Below, piece by piece: positions 17,788-26,077 of a DNA stretch of 64,000 nucleotides. A program made the translations under genes and the position numbers. Within the stretch, counting starts at the first letter, position 1. Every line of letters begins with the position of its first letter. The notes below the pieces were generated by a model, which was not told the DNA's origin, searched no databases, and was given only the letters and a program-made list of their open reading frames with translations. The stretch is from JAEULH01 sp963746275 (lineage in GTDB: Bacteria; Pseudomonadota; Alphaproteobacteria; Rhodospirillales; Defluviicoccaceae): the NCBI GenBank assembly GCA_963746275.1, contig CAVVAX010000037.1, positions 40,085 through 104,084 on the forward strand, read 5' to 3'.

Positions 17788-18951
17788 ATGACCCCACGCA
17801 CCGGCGTGATGATCTGCGGCCACGGCAGCCGCTCCGTTGCCGCAGTCAACGAGTTCAACACCCTCGCCCGCCACCTCCGCCGACGCCTCCCCGAATACGA
17901 CGTCGACAGCGGCTTTCTTGAGTTCGCCAGGCCGATGATCCGCGACGGCCTCGACGCGCTCCGCGACCGCGGCGCCGAGCGCATCCTCTGCCTGCCGGGG
18001 ATGCTGTTCGCCGCCGGCCACGTCAAGAATGACCTGCCCTCGGAGATCAACACGTTCGCGGCCGAGCATCCCGGCATCGAGGTCAAGTACGGCCGCGAAC
18101 TGGCGGTGGACACCAGGCTGCTTCGGGCCTCGGCTGAGCGCATCGCGGAAGCCGAGCGCATGGCCGGTTCCACCGTCGGCCGCAAGGACACCTTGCTCAT
18201 GGTGGTCGGCCGTGGCACCAACGACCCGGACGCCAACTCGAACGTCAGCAAGGTCGCGCGGATGCTCTGGGAGGGCATGGACTTCGGCTGGACCGAGGTC
18301 TGCTACAGCGGCGTCGCCTATCCGCTCGTGGACGCCGGCCTTGCCCATGCCGTCCGTCTCGGCTACCGGCGCATCATCGTCTTTCCGTACTTTCTCTTCA
18401 CCGGCATCCTCGTCGATCGCATCTATGCCCACGCCGATGCCTGCCAAGCGGCGCATCCGGAGGTCGAGGTCGTCAAGGCCCCTTATCTCAACGACCATGC
18501 GCTGGTGATCGACACCTTCGTCGAGCGCCTCGGCGAGATGCTCAACGGCACCAACGTGATGAACTGCCAGATGTGCAAGTACCGCGAGCAGATCATCGGG
18601 TTCGAGCAGGACCAGGGGGCGCCGCAGGCTGGCCACCACTTCCACGTTCGCGGCGTCGGCACCGACGGCGATGGCGGCAGCCATGACCACGGGCACGGGC
18701 ACGGGCACGGGCACGGCCATGGGGATGGGCATGGTCATGGGGATGGGCACGCTCATTACAGCCACGGGCACTCCCACGGCCATTCGCATCACGAACATCA
18801 TGAACACGCCCACGAGCGGGCGCTGCGGCACCATCACCACGTCCACGCCGAGGCCCATGCGGCGGCAGTCTCCGCTACGGGTGCCGAGGTTAAGGTGGCC
18901 GATGGCGAGCCTGCCGGCCGCGCCGGCGCCAAGGCCCAGCGCCGACCGTGA
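17788..18951 (+). CDS. cbiX: Sirohydrochlorin cobaltochelatase CbiX, long form with His-rich tail
   Basis: Inserts cobalt into sirohydrochlorin early in the anaerobic cobalamin route. Two chelatase repeats are seen. The first begins MICGHGSRSVAAVNEF, with the catalytic histidine in GHGSR; the second has VVGRGTNDPDANSN, where that histidine is arginine. MNCQMCKYRE near residue 255 is an MxCxxC motif, linked to an Fe-S cluster in long CbiX of Bacillus megaterium (known for that family). Residues 285-350 are extremely His-rich (HDHGHGHGHGHGHG and similar), probably a cobalt or nickel store. The length is 387. It is the first gene of an overlapping cbiX-cobH-cobL-cobI/cbiG/cobJ-cobM series. No B12 box was found just upstream. 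Confidence 0.93.
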   Translation: MTPRTGVMICGHGSRSVAAVNEFNTLARHLRRRLPEYDVDSGFLEFARPMIRDGLDALRDRGAERILCLPGMLFAAGHVKNDLPSEINTFAAEHPGIEVKYGRELAVDTRLLRASAERIAEAERMAGSTVGRKDTLLMVVGRGTNDPDANSNVSKVARMLWEGMDFGWTEVCYSGVAYPLVDAGLAHAVRLGYRRIIVFPYFLFTGILVDRIYAHADACQAAHPEVEVVKAPYLNDHALVIDTFVERLGEMLNGTNVMNCQMCKYREQIIGFEQDQGAPQAGHHFHVRGVGTDGDGGSHDHGHGHGHGHGHGDGHGHGDGHAHYSHGHSHGHSHHEHHEHAHERALRHHHHVHAEAHAAAVSATGAEVKVADGEPAGRAGAKAQRRP

Positions 18952-20534
18952 GCAGCGCCGGCGCGATCTTCGACGCCTACGTTATGGTCGACTGGAGCGC
19001 TGCGGCCGTGCCGAGGACCGGCGCCGACAGCATCTGGATCGGCATCGCCGAGCGCCATGACGGGGTCACCAGCGCCCGGCTGCTGAACCCGCCGACCCGC
19101 TCGCAAGCAATGGAGGTCTTGGCCGACGCCCTTAGCGACATGGTCGCGCGCGACCGGGTTATCCTCGCCGGCTTCGACTTCGCCTTCGGCTACCCCGGCG
19201 GCTTCGCCCGCTCGGTCCGCCCGGCCGACGGGACCTGGCGGGGGGTGTGGAAGGAGATCGCGGCGCGCGTGCGCGACGCCGGCGACAACGCCAACAACCG
19301 CTTTGAGGTGGCGTGCGCCTTCAACGAAGCCATCTCCGGCGGGCCGTTTCCGTTCTGGGGCTGCCCCGGGTCCTCCGCCGGCGCGAGCCTGGCTATGACC
19401 CGGCCGGGCGGCTACGGCGAGACGACGTTCAGCGAGTACCGGCTGGCGGACCGCGCCGCGAAGGGGCCGCAGCCCATCTGGAAGCTCGCCTACAACGGCA
19501 GCGTCGGCAGCCAGACCCTGCTCGGCATCGCCGCCCTGCAGCGCCTGCGCCATCACCCGTGGATCGAGGCGGTCGCTCGGGTCTGGCCGTTCGAGACCGG
19601 CCTCGCGCCGCTGCAACGTTCGGAAGGCCAGGACTGGCGGGTGCTGTTCGCCGAGGTGTATCCGTCCGCTTTCCCCATCGCCCACAGCGACGAGGTCAAG
19701 GACGCCCGGCAGGTTCGCGGCACGCTGGACCATCTCGCCCGTCTCGATGCCGGCGGGGCGCTGGCGCCGCTGTTCGCCGGGCCGGCTGGCCTGAGCGAGG
19801 CCGAGCGGCGGCTGGTCGAGCGGGAGGAGGCCTGGATCCTGGGCGTCGAGACGATGACGAGCGGGCGCCGGCCAGGGGCCCCGCAGGCGCGGATCTACGA
19901 CTACGTCCGCGACCCTCAGGAGATCTACCGGCTATCCTTCGCCACCATTCGCGCCGAAGGCGACCTCGGTTCGCTGCCGGCGGAGATGGAGGCGCTGGCG
20001 GTGCGGATGATCCACGCCTGCGGCGATCCGCGCATCATCGCCGACCTAGCCTTCAGCGACGGCGCGGCCGCGGCGGGCCGTGCCGCGCTGACCGCCGGGG
20101 CGCCGATCCTGGTGGACACCGAGATGGTCGCGGCCGGCATTATCCGCTCGCGCCTGCCGGCGCACAACCGGGTCGTCTGCACGCTCGGCGAGGCCGGCAT
20201 TGCTGAGGATGCCGAAGCCCTCGGCACGACGCGGTCGGCGGCGGCGGTGGATCGCTGGCGGCCGCACCTGGAGGGCGCCGTCGTTGCCATCGGCAATGCC
20301 CCGACGGCGCTGTTCCGCCTGCTCGAGCTGATCGATGCCGGCGCGCCGCAGCCGGCCGTGATCCTGGGCCTGCCCGTCGGCTTCGTCGGCGCCGCGGAGT
20401 CCAAGGACGCGCTGATCTTGCATCCCTCCGGCGTCCCCTACATCGCCCTGCGCGGCCGGCGGGGCGGCAGCGCCTTCGCCGCCGCCGCGGTCAATGCTTT
20501 GGCCGGAAGTGCCGCCAACGGCGCGGCGCCATGA
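18948..20534 (+). CDS. cobH: Fusion of an RNase-H-like N-domain with precorrin-8X methylmutase
   Basis: The C-terminal part (about residues 315-525) is precorrin-8X/cobalt-precorrin-8 methylmutase, which shifts the C11 methyl to C12 to give (hydrogeno/cobyr)inic acid. It opens YVRDPQEIYRLSFATIRAEGD and has the catalytic histidine in RMIHACGDPR, then GAPILVDTEMVAAGI and GLPVGFVGAAESK. The N-terminal 305 residues begin YVMVDWSAAAVPRTGADSIW, with an Asp-led strand and FDFAFGYPGGFA, resembling an RNase-H-like fold such as DUF429. Its role is unknown. CobH alone is about 210 residues. Start is a GTG overlapping the cbiX stop (GTGA). No frameshift joins the halves. Confidence 0.85.
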   Translation: MSSAGAIFDAYVMVDWSAAAVPRTGADSIWIGIAERHDGVTSARLLNPPTRSQAMEVLADALSDMVARDRVILAGFDFAFGYPGGFARSVRPADGTWRGVWKEIAARVRDAGDNANNRFEVACAFNEAISGGPFPFWGCPGSSAGASLAMTRPGGYGETTFSEYRLADRAAKGPQPIWKLAYNGSVGSQTLLGIAALQRLRHHPWIEAVARVWPFETGLAPLQRSEGQDWRVLFAEVYPSAFPIAHSDEVKDARQVRGTLDHLARLDAGGALAPLFAGPAGLSEAERRLVEREEAWILGVETMTSGRRPGAPQARIYDYVRDPQEIYRLSFATIRAEGDLGSLPAEMEALAVRMIHACGDPRIIADLAFSDGAAAAGRAALTAGAPILVDTEMVAAGIIRSRLPAHNRVVCTLGEAGIAEDAEALGTTRSAAAVDRWRPHLEGAVVAIGNAPTALFRLLELIDAGAPQPAVILGLPVGFVGAAESKDALILHPSGVPYIALRGRRGGSAFAAAAVNALAGSAANGAAP

Positions 20535-21778
20535 CCGGAAAGGCGACCGGGGCAACGTGGCTGAGCGTCATCGGCATCGGCGAGGACGGCCTCGCCAGCC
20601 TGTCTTCGGCCGCGGCCTTGCTCGTCGAGCATGCCGAACTCCTCGTTGGCGGCGACCGCCACCAGGCCATGATCGCCGAGACGCGGGCCGGGCGCCTGAC
20701 CTGGGCCGCGGGCATCGACGCGACCATGGACACGATCGCTGGCTGGCGGGGGCGCCGCGTCGTCGTGCTGGCGAGCGGCGATCCGATGTGGTTCGGCATC
20801 GGCGCGACGCTGTGCCGCCGCTTCGAAGCTTCGGAGATGCGAGTGCTGCCGGTCGCCGGCGCCTTCAGCCTCGCCGCGGCGGCCATGGGCTGGGCTTTGG
20901 CCGAGGTCGAGACGGTCAGTGTCCACGGCCGGCCGCTGGAAAGCCTCAACCTCCATATCCGGCCCGGCGCGCGGCTGCTGGTGCTGAGCCGCGATGGTGA
21001 CACGCCGGGCGAGGTCGCGGCGCTGCTCCGCGCCCGCGGTTACGGTCCCAGCGAGATCGCGGTACTCGAAACTTTGGGTGGACCCAGGGGACGCCGCATC
21101 GACGGTACCGCTGAAAGCTGGGGCATGCCGCGCGCCGCCGACTTGAACACGCTCGCCATCGTCTGCCGTCCCGCCTGGGATGCCAGGGTCACGCCTTCGG
21201 GGCCGGGCCTCCCCGACGACCTCTTCGTCCACGACGGGCAGCTGACCAAGCGCGAGGTCCGGGCGCTGACGGTATCGGCGCTGGCGCCGCTGCCGGGGCA
21301 GGTGCTGTGGGACGTCGGCGCCGGCGCCGGGTCCGTCGGCATCGAGTGGCTGCGGCTGGTGCCGCCGAGCGTGCCGGCGGGCGGGGCGCCGGCGCGGGCA
21401 ATCGCCATCGAGCGCGAGGCCGGCCGCTGTGCCGCCATTGCCGGCAATGCCGCCACCCTCGGCGTTCCCCAGCTCGAGATCGTCCACGGCGCCGCACCCG
21501 AGGCGCTTGAAGGTCTTCCCCTGCCCACCAGCGTCTTCGTCGGCGGCGGGCTGACGCGGTCCGGCCTGCTCGAGGCGTGCTGGCGGGCGCTGGTGCGCGG
21601 CGGCCGCCTCGTCGCCAACGCCGTGAGCCTGGAGGGCCTGTCCCGGCTCGCGGCTTTTCGCGGCGAGAACGGCGGCGATCTCACCCGCCTCGCCGTCGCC
21701 CGCGCCGAGCCCGTTGGCGGCTTCAGCGGCTTCCGGCCGCTGCTCGAGGTGGTGCAGTACGTGGGCGTCAAGCCATGA
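20531..21778 (+). CDS. cobL: Precorrin-6Y C5,15-methyltransferase (decarboxylating), CbiE-CbiT fusion
   Basis: A bifunctional corrin-ring enzyme that methylates C5 and C15 and decarboxylates the C12 acetate. The CbiE domain (about 1-210) starts WLSVIGIGEDGLASLS and contains VLASGDPMWFGIGATL. The CbiT domain (about 225-410) has the SAM motif LWDVGAGAGSVGIEWLRL and FVGGGLTRSGLLEACW. The 415 residues match CobL of the aerobic-pathway organisms. It overlaps cobH and the next gene by ATGA on both sides, a strong sign of coupled translation. Confidence 0.96.
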   Translation: MTGKATGATWLSVIGIGEDGLASLSSAAALLVEHAELLVGGDRHQAMIAETRAGRLTWAAGIDATMDTIAGWRGRRVVVLASGDPMWFGIGATLCRRFEASEMRVLPVAGAFSLAAAAMGWALAEVETVSVHGRPLESLNLHIRPGARLLVLSRDGDTPGEVAALLRARGYGPSEIAVLETLGGPRGRRIDGTAESWGMPRAADLNTLAIVCRPAWDARVTPSGPGLPDDLFVHDGQLTKREVRALTVSALAPLPGQVLWDVGAGAGSVGIEWLRLVPPSVPAGGAPARAIAIEREAGRCAAIAGNAATLGVPQLEIVHGAAPEALEGLPLPTSVFVGGGLTRSGLLEACWRALVRGGRLVANAVSLEGLSRLAAFRGENGGDLTRLAVARAEPVGGFSGFRPLLEVVQYVGVKP

Positions 21779-24339
21779 CCGGCACCCTTTACGGCCTCGG
21801 CATCGGCCCGGGCGATCCCGACCTGATCACGGTGAAGGCGAAAGCCGTCCTGGCCGACGTTCCGGTCATCGCTTATCCGGCGCCCGAGGGCGGCGAGAGC
21901 CTGGTTCGGGCCATTGCCGATAAGCACATCCCGCCCGGCCGCACCGAGGTCGTCATCTCCACGCCGATGATCTCCGGGCAGTTCCCGGCCAACGAGGTCT
22001 ATGACCGCTACGCCGCGATCATTGCCGAGCATCTCGACGCCGGACGCGATGTCGCCGTGCTGTGCGAGGGCGACCCTTTCCTCTACGGCTCGTTCATGTA
22101 CGTCTACGAGCGCCTGGCGCCGCGCTACGCAGCCAAGGTCGTGCCGGGCGTCTCGTCGCTCGGCGCCGCCGCCGCCGCCGCCGGAACCTGGCTCGCTTCC
22201 CGGGACGAGATCCTGATGGTGCTGCCGGCGACGCTGGCCGAGGACGAACTCGCCGCCCGCCTGGCGCTGACCGACGCCGCCGCGATCATGAAGGTCGGCC
22301 GCCACCTGGCCAAGGTCCGGCGGGTACTGTCTCGCTTGGGGCTTGCCGCCGAGGCTCGCTACGTCGAGCGGGCGACGATGGCCGGCGAGACGGTCCTGCC
22401 GCTGGACGCGGCGGAGCTGAAGACGGCGCCGTACTTCTCCATGGTCCTCGTCCGCCGCGCCGATGCCGAACCGGCCTCGGCACGCGCTGATGACGCGGAT
22501 GTGGCGCGGCTGCCGGCCGGGGCGGCGCTGGTCGCGCTCTCTCCGGGCGGGCTGGCTCTGGCGAGACGGCTGCAGCCGGTGCTGCCGCAAAGCCGCATCC
22601 ACGGGCTTGCGGGCCGCGCCGAGGGCGGCGACCAGACGTTCGCCGAGACGGCGGTCCACCTCGGCGCACTGTTCGCCGAAGGCATCCCGATCGTCGGCGT
22701 CTGCGCCGCCGGCATCCTGATCCGTGCGCTGGCGCCCGCTTTGGCCGACAAGCGGGCCGAACCGCCGGTCGTCGCCGTTGCCGAGACCGGCGCCTGCGCC
22801 GTGCCCTTGCTCGGCGGCCACCACGGCGCCAACCGCCTGGCCCGCGCCATCGCCGACGCCCTGGCCGGCGTCGCCGCCATCACCACCGGCGGCGACGTCC
22901 GCCTTGGGCTTGCCCTCGACGATCCGCCGCCGGGCTGGCGCGTCGCCAATCCCGCGGCGGCGAAGACGATCACCGCCGCGCTGCTCGCCGATCGGCCGGT
23001 ACACCTGTCGGTCGCGGCGGGTGACGGCACCTGGCTTCGCGGCTCGTGCGCCCGCTTCGTCGACAGCGCTGCGCAGGCCGGCGCGCTCGGCGTCCGCGTC
23101 ACCGACCGGCGCACACAGCTCTCGCCGACGACTCTGGTGCTGCATCCCCCGGTCCTGGTCGTGGGCGTCGGCTGCGCCCGCGGCGCGCCTTCCGACGAGC
23201 TGATCACGCTGGTAGAGGGCGCGCTCGCCGCCCATGGCCTCGCGGCCGGCGCCGTCGCCTGCGTCGCCTCGCTGGATCTGAAGGCGGACGAGCCAGCGGT
23301 GCACGCGCTTGCCACCCATCTTGGCGTTCCGGCCCGTTTCTTCACCGCCGAGGAGCTGGAGCGCGAGCGGCCCCGGCTCGCCAACCCGTCCGATGTCGTT
23401 TTCCGCGAGGTCGGCTGTCACGGCGTCGCCGAAGGCGCGGCTTTGGCCGCCGCCGGTGCGGAGGCAAGCCTGTTCGTCACCAAGACCAAGTCGGCGCAGA
23501 CGACCTGCGCCATCGCCCGCACCCGCCTCGACATCGACCCGGGCCACGTCGGCCGGCCCCGCGGCCGGCTCACCATCGCAGGCATCGGCCCCGGGCAGAG
23601 CATTTGGCGCATACCCGAGGCGACCGCGGCCTTGGCCGCGGCCGACGATGTGGTGGGCTTGGGCCTCTACCTGGAGCTCATCGGCGATCTCCTCTTCGGC
23701 AAGGCCTGCCACACCTCCGAGCTGGCGGAGGAGGAGCAGCGGGTCCGCCTGGCGCTGGACCTCGCCGCCCGCGGCCGCCGCGTCTGCCTGGTGAGCTCCG
23801 GCGACGCCGGGATCTACGCTCTCGCGGCCCTCGTGTTCGAGTTGCTGGAAGTGGAGGACCGGCCGGAGTGGAACCGCGTCGAGACCCTGGTGGTGCCCGG
23901 CATCTCGGCGCTGCAGGCGGCCGCGTCCAGGATCGGCGCTCCGCTCGGCCACGACTTCTGCACCGTATCGCTCTCCGACCTGCTGACGCCGTGGCCAGAG
24001 ATCGAGCGCCGGCTTGCCGCCGCCGCCGCCGGCGACTTCGTCGTCGCTCTCTATAATCCCGTCTCCAAGCGTCGCCGCGACCAGCTCGTCGCCGCGCGGA
24101 CCATCCTGCTTCGCCACCGCCCGCCGGGGACGCCCGTGGTGCTCGCCCGCAACCTCGGCCGCGAGGGCGAGCGGGTGGAGGTGATCACGCTGGAGACGCT
24201 GACGCCGGACTTGGCCGACATGCTGACCGTGATCCTCATCGGCAACAGCCAGACCCGGCTGATCACCCGCGGCATGAGCCGCTGGGTCTATACGCCGCGC
24301 GGTTATGCCAGCAAGCGCGAGGCCGTGGACGCGTCATGA
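21775..24339 (+). CDS. cobI-cbiG-cobJ: Triple fusion CobI - CbiG - CobJ
   Basis: One uninterrupted 854-residue frame carries three cobalamin enzymes. Residues about 1-228 are precorrin-2 C20-methyltransferase (CobI/CbiL): GLGIGPGDPDLITVKAKAV and VVPGVSSLGAAAAA. Residues about 244-585 are CbiG, the cobalt-precorrin-5A hydrolase of the anaerobic route: VGVCAAGILIRAL, LLGGHHGANRLARAIAD, VVGVGCARGAPSDELITLVE and GVAEGAALAAAG. Residues about 598-854 are precorrin-3B C17-methyltransferase (CobJ/CbiH): LTIAGIGPGQSIWRIPEA, VSSGDAGIYALA and VVPGISALQAAASRIGAPLG. Pairwise CobI-CobJ or CbiG-CbiH fusions are known; the triple is unusual to me. The start overlaps cobL and the stop overlaps cobM. Confidence 0.93.
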   Translation: MTGTLYGLGIGPGDPDLITVKAKAVLADVPVIAYPAPEGGESLVRAIADKHIPPGRTEVVISTPMISGQFPANEVYDRYAAIIAEHLDAGRDVAVLCEGDPFLYGSFMYVYERLAPRYAAKVVPGVSSLGAAAAAAGTWLASRDEILMVLPATLAEDELAARLALTDAAAIMKVGRHLAKVRRVLSRLGLAAEARYVERATMAGETVLPLDAAELKTAPYFSMVLVRRADAEPASARADDADVARLPAGAALVALSPGGLALARRLQPVLPQSRIHGLAGRAEGGDQTFAETAVHLGALFAEGIPIVGVCAAGILIRALAPALADKRAEPPVVAVAETGACAVPLLGGHHGANRLARAIADALAGVAAITTGGDVRLGLALDDPPPGWRVANPAAAKTITAALLADRPVHLSVAAGDGTWLRGSCARFVDSAAQAGALGVRVTDRRTQLSPTTLVLHPPVLVVGVGCARGAPSDELITLVEGALAAHGLAAGAVACVASLDLKADEPAVHALATHLGVPARFFTAEELERERPRLANPSDVVFREVGCHGVAEGAALAAAGAEASLFVTKTKSAQTTCAIARTRLDIDPGHVGRPRGRLTIAGIGPGQSIWRIPEATAALAAADDVVGLGLYLELIGDLLFGKACHTSELAEEEQRVRLALDLAARGRRVCLVSSGDAGIYALAALVFELLEVEDRPEWNRVETLVVPGISALQAAASRIGAPLGHDFCTVSLSDLLTPWPEIERRLAAAAAGDFVVALYNPVSKRRRDQLVAARTILLRHRPPGTPVVLARNLGREGERVEVITLETLTPDLADMLTVILIGNSQTRLITRGMSRWVYTPRGYASKREAVDAS

Positions 24340-25142
24340 CCGTGCACTTCATCGGCGCCGGCCCGGGGGCGCCGGACCTCATCACGGTTCGCGGGCTCAA
24401 CCTGATCCGGCGCTCGGCCGTCGTGCTCTATGCCGGATCGCTGGTGCCGGCCGAGGTCGTGGCCGAAGCCCCGGCGGACGCGCGCGTCATCGACACTGCG
24501 CCGCTGCACCTCGACCAGATTATCGCCCAGATGGAGGCCGCCAATGCCGCCGGCCTGGACGTCGCCCGGGTGCATTCGGGCGACCCCTCCCTCTATGGCG
24601 CCATCGCCGAGCAGATGCGCCGGCTCGACGCGCTGGGCATTGCCTACGACATCACCCCGGGCGTGCCGGCCTATGCCGCCGCCGCGGCGAGCCTAAAGCG
24701 GGAGCTGACCCTGCCAGGGATCAGCCAGACGGTCATCCTGACGCGGACCGCCACCCGCAGCTCGTCCATGCCGCCGGGCGAGGAGCTGGAGAGGCTCGCA
24801 GCTAGCGGGGCGACGCTCGCCATCCATCTTTCCATCACCAACCTCGCCCGCGTCGTCCGGGCGCTCGGCCCCCACTACGGCGAAAACTGCCCGGTCGCCG
24901 TCGTCTACCGGGCGAGCTGGCCCGACGAGCAGATCCTGCGCGGCCGGCTCGCCGACATCCGCGAGCAGGTGAAGGCCGCCGGCCTCACCCGCACGGCGCT
25001 GATCCTGGTCGGCCGCGTTCTCGACGACGCGTCGTTCGCAGACAGCCGGCTCTATGCCGCCGACCACCACCACGTGCTCCGCCCGAACCGGCGCTCGGCC
25101 GCACGGCGAAAACGTCACCGCGGACTGTTCCGCGGGTCATGA
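24336..25142 (+). CDS. cobM: Precorrin-4 C11-methyltransferase
   Basis: A SAM-dependent methyltransferase (CobM/CbiF) that methylates C11 of the corrin ring. The family pattern is complete: VHFIGAGPGAPDLITVRG at the N-terminus, VARVHSGDPSLYGAIAEQ near residue 80, ITPGVPAYAAAAASL near 108, and LPGISQTVILTR near 127. The length of 268 is normal; the basic C-terminal tail (RRSAARRKRHRG) is slightly longer than usual. The ATG overlaps the preceding stop by four bases. It ends the plus-strand run; cobK and cbiD face it from the other strand. Confidence 0.96.
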   Translation: MTVHFIGAGPGAPDLITVRGLNLIRRSAVVLYAGSLVPAEVVAEAPADARVIDTAPLHLDQIIAQMEAANAAGLDVARVHSGDPSLYGAIAEQMRRLDALGIAYDITPGVPAYAAAAASLKRELTLPGISQTVILTRTATRSSSMPPGEELERLAASGATLAIHLSITNLARVVRALGPHYGENCPVAVVYRASWPDEQILRGRLADIREQVKAAGLTRTALILVGRVLDDASFADSRLYAADHHHVLRPNRRSAARRKRHRGLFRGS

Positions 25143-25187
25143 TTGGCCTGGCAGGCCATGACGGGTGAACTCCCGGAAGGCGCATGC

Positions 25188-25245
25188 CGTCATCCACAGG
25201 ATCCGCTTCTGGCTCGCCACGCCGCTCATGCGGCTCGAGGTGACG
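25188..25245 (-). repeat. Family A repeat, shortened copy
   Basis: A 58-base relative of the family A element, with CGTCAT at one end and CTCGCCACGCCGCTCATGCG followed by GAGGTGACG at the other. The inner GAAGCCGACGAAGC part is missing. It lies between the converging cobM and cobK genes and could also help end transcription. Confidence 0.55.
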
Positions 25246-25269
25246 TCGGTTTGTTCGAAGTCCGGTGCA

Positions 25270-26077
25270 TCATATTAGCCACCGACGATGCAGCGACAGC
25301 CCGGCGGCGTATCGGCGCACCTGTCGCCGCCGGCCCAGCGTGTCGGCGAGCCAGGCCATGGCCTCGGCGACCGTGGCGACGCGCTCGCCCTCAGGCTTCT
25401 GCGGCCGCCGGATCATCACCACCGCCGCTCCGGCTTCCCGGGCGGCCGTGAGCTTCGCCTCCGTTGGCCCGCCGCTCTGCTTGCAAACCAGCGTGTCGAT
25501 GCCCTCGCGCACGAACACCTCCCGCTCGGCGTCGATGGGGAAGGGCGGGCGGGCGACGAGGAGCTTGTGGTTCTCAAGCGGCGGCGGCTCGCCAGGAGGC
25601 TGGATCAGCCGGACCAGGAAGAAAACGTGGGCGAGGCCGGCGAAGGCGGCGAGATCGCCGGGGCCGATGGTGAGGAACGCCCGCCGGGCAGCTGGCCGCA
25701 ACCCGCCGCGCCGCCTCGGCCATGTCGGCCACCTCGTGCCAGCGATCCCCCGCCTGCGGCCGCCATGGCGGGCGCAGCAGCAGCAGCCGCGGCGTCCGCG
25801 TCGCGGCGCAGGCCGCAGCGGCGTGCGCCGAGATCGTCGCGGCGAACGGGTGGGTCGCGTCGATGACCAGGTCGATCCGCTGGTCGCGCAGGTACGCAGC
25901 GATCCGCTCGGCGCCACCGAAGCCACCGACCCGCATCCGGCCGGGAACGCGCGGCGGCGAGGCGGTGCGCCCGGCGAGCGAGCTGGTGATCTCCAGGTCC
26001 GGCAAGGCCGCGTGCGCCGCTTCGGCCAGCGCCGCCGCCTCCCGCGTGCCGCCGAGGATGAGCAGCCGCTCAGCCAC
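25270..26077 (-). pseudogene. cobK: Precorrin-6A reductase CobK, one frameshift
   Basis: The NADPH-dependent reductase CobK/CbiJ reduces the corrin macrocycle at C18-C19. From the GTG at 26077 the frame gives VAERLLILGGTREAAALAEA and LVIDATHPFAATISAHAAAA, both diagnostic. Near 25676-25690 homology moves one base: the next frame continues AFLTIGPGDLAAFAGLAHVF and FPIDAEREVFVREGIDTLVC, then CKQSGGPTEAKLTAA. About 268 residues would result, the normal size. The start overlaps the cbiD stop by eight bases. A single extra base explains the break. Confidence 0.88.

Noticed and set aside
18680..18860. Repeated GGGCACGGGCACGG units as a possible CRISPR or minisatellite array
   Set aside because: They encode the in-frame His-Gly tail of CbiX; there are no spacers. 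No CRISPR array was seen anywhere in the window.
21040..24117. Open frame of 1025 codons on the minus strand
   Set aside because: It lies entirely opposite cobL and the cobI-cbiG-cobJ fusion. Its Arg/Gly/Asp-rich low-complexity translation is the usual mirror of a high-GC gene, with no homology.
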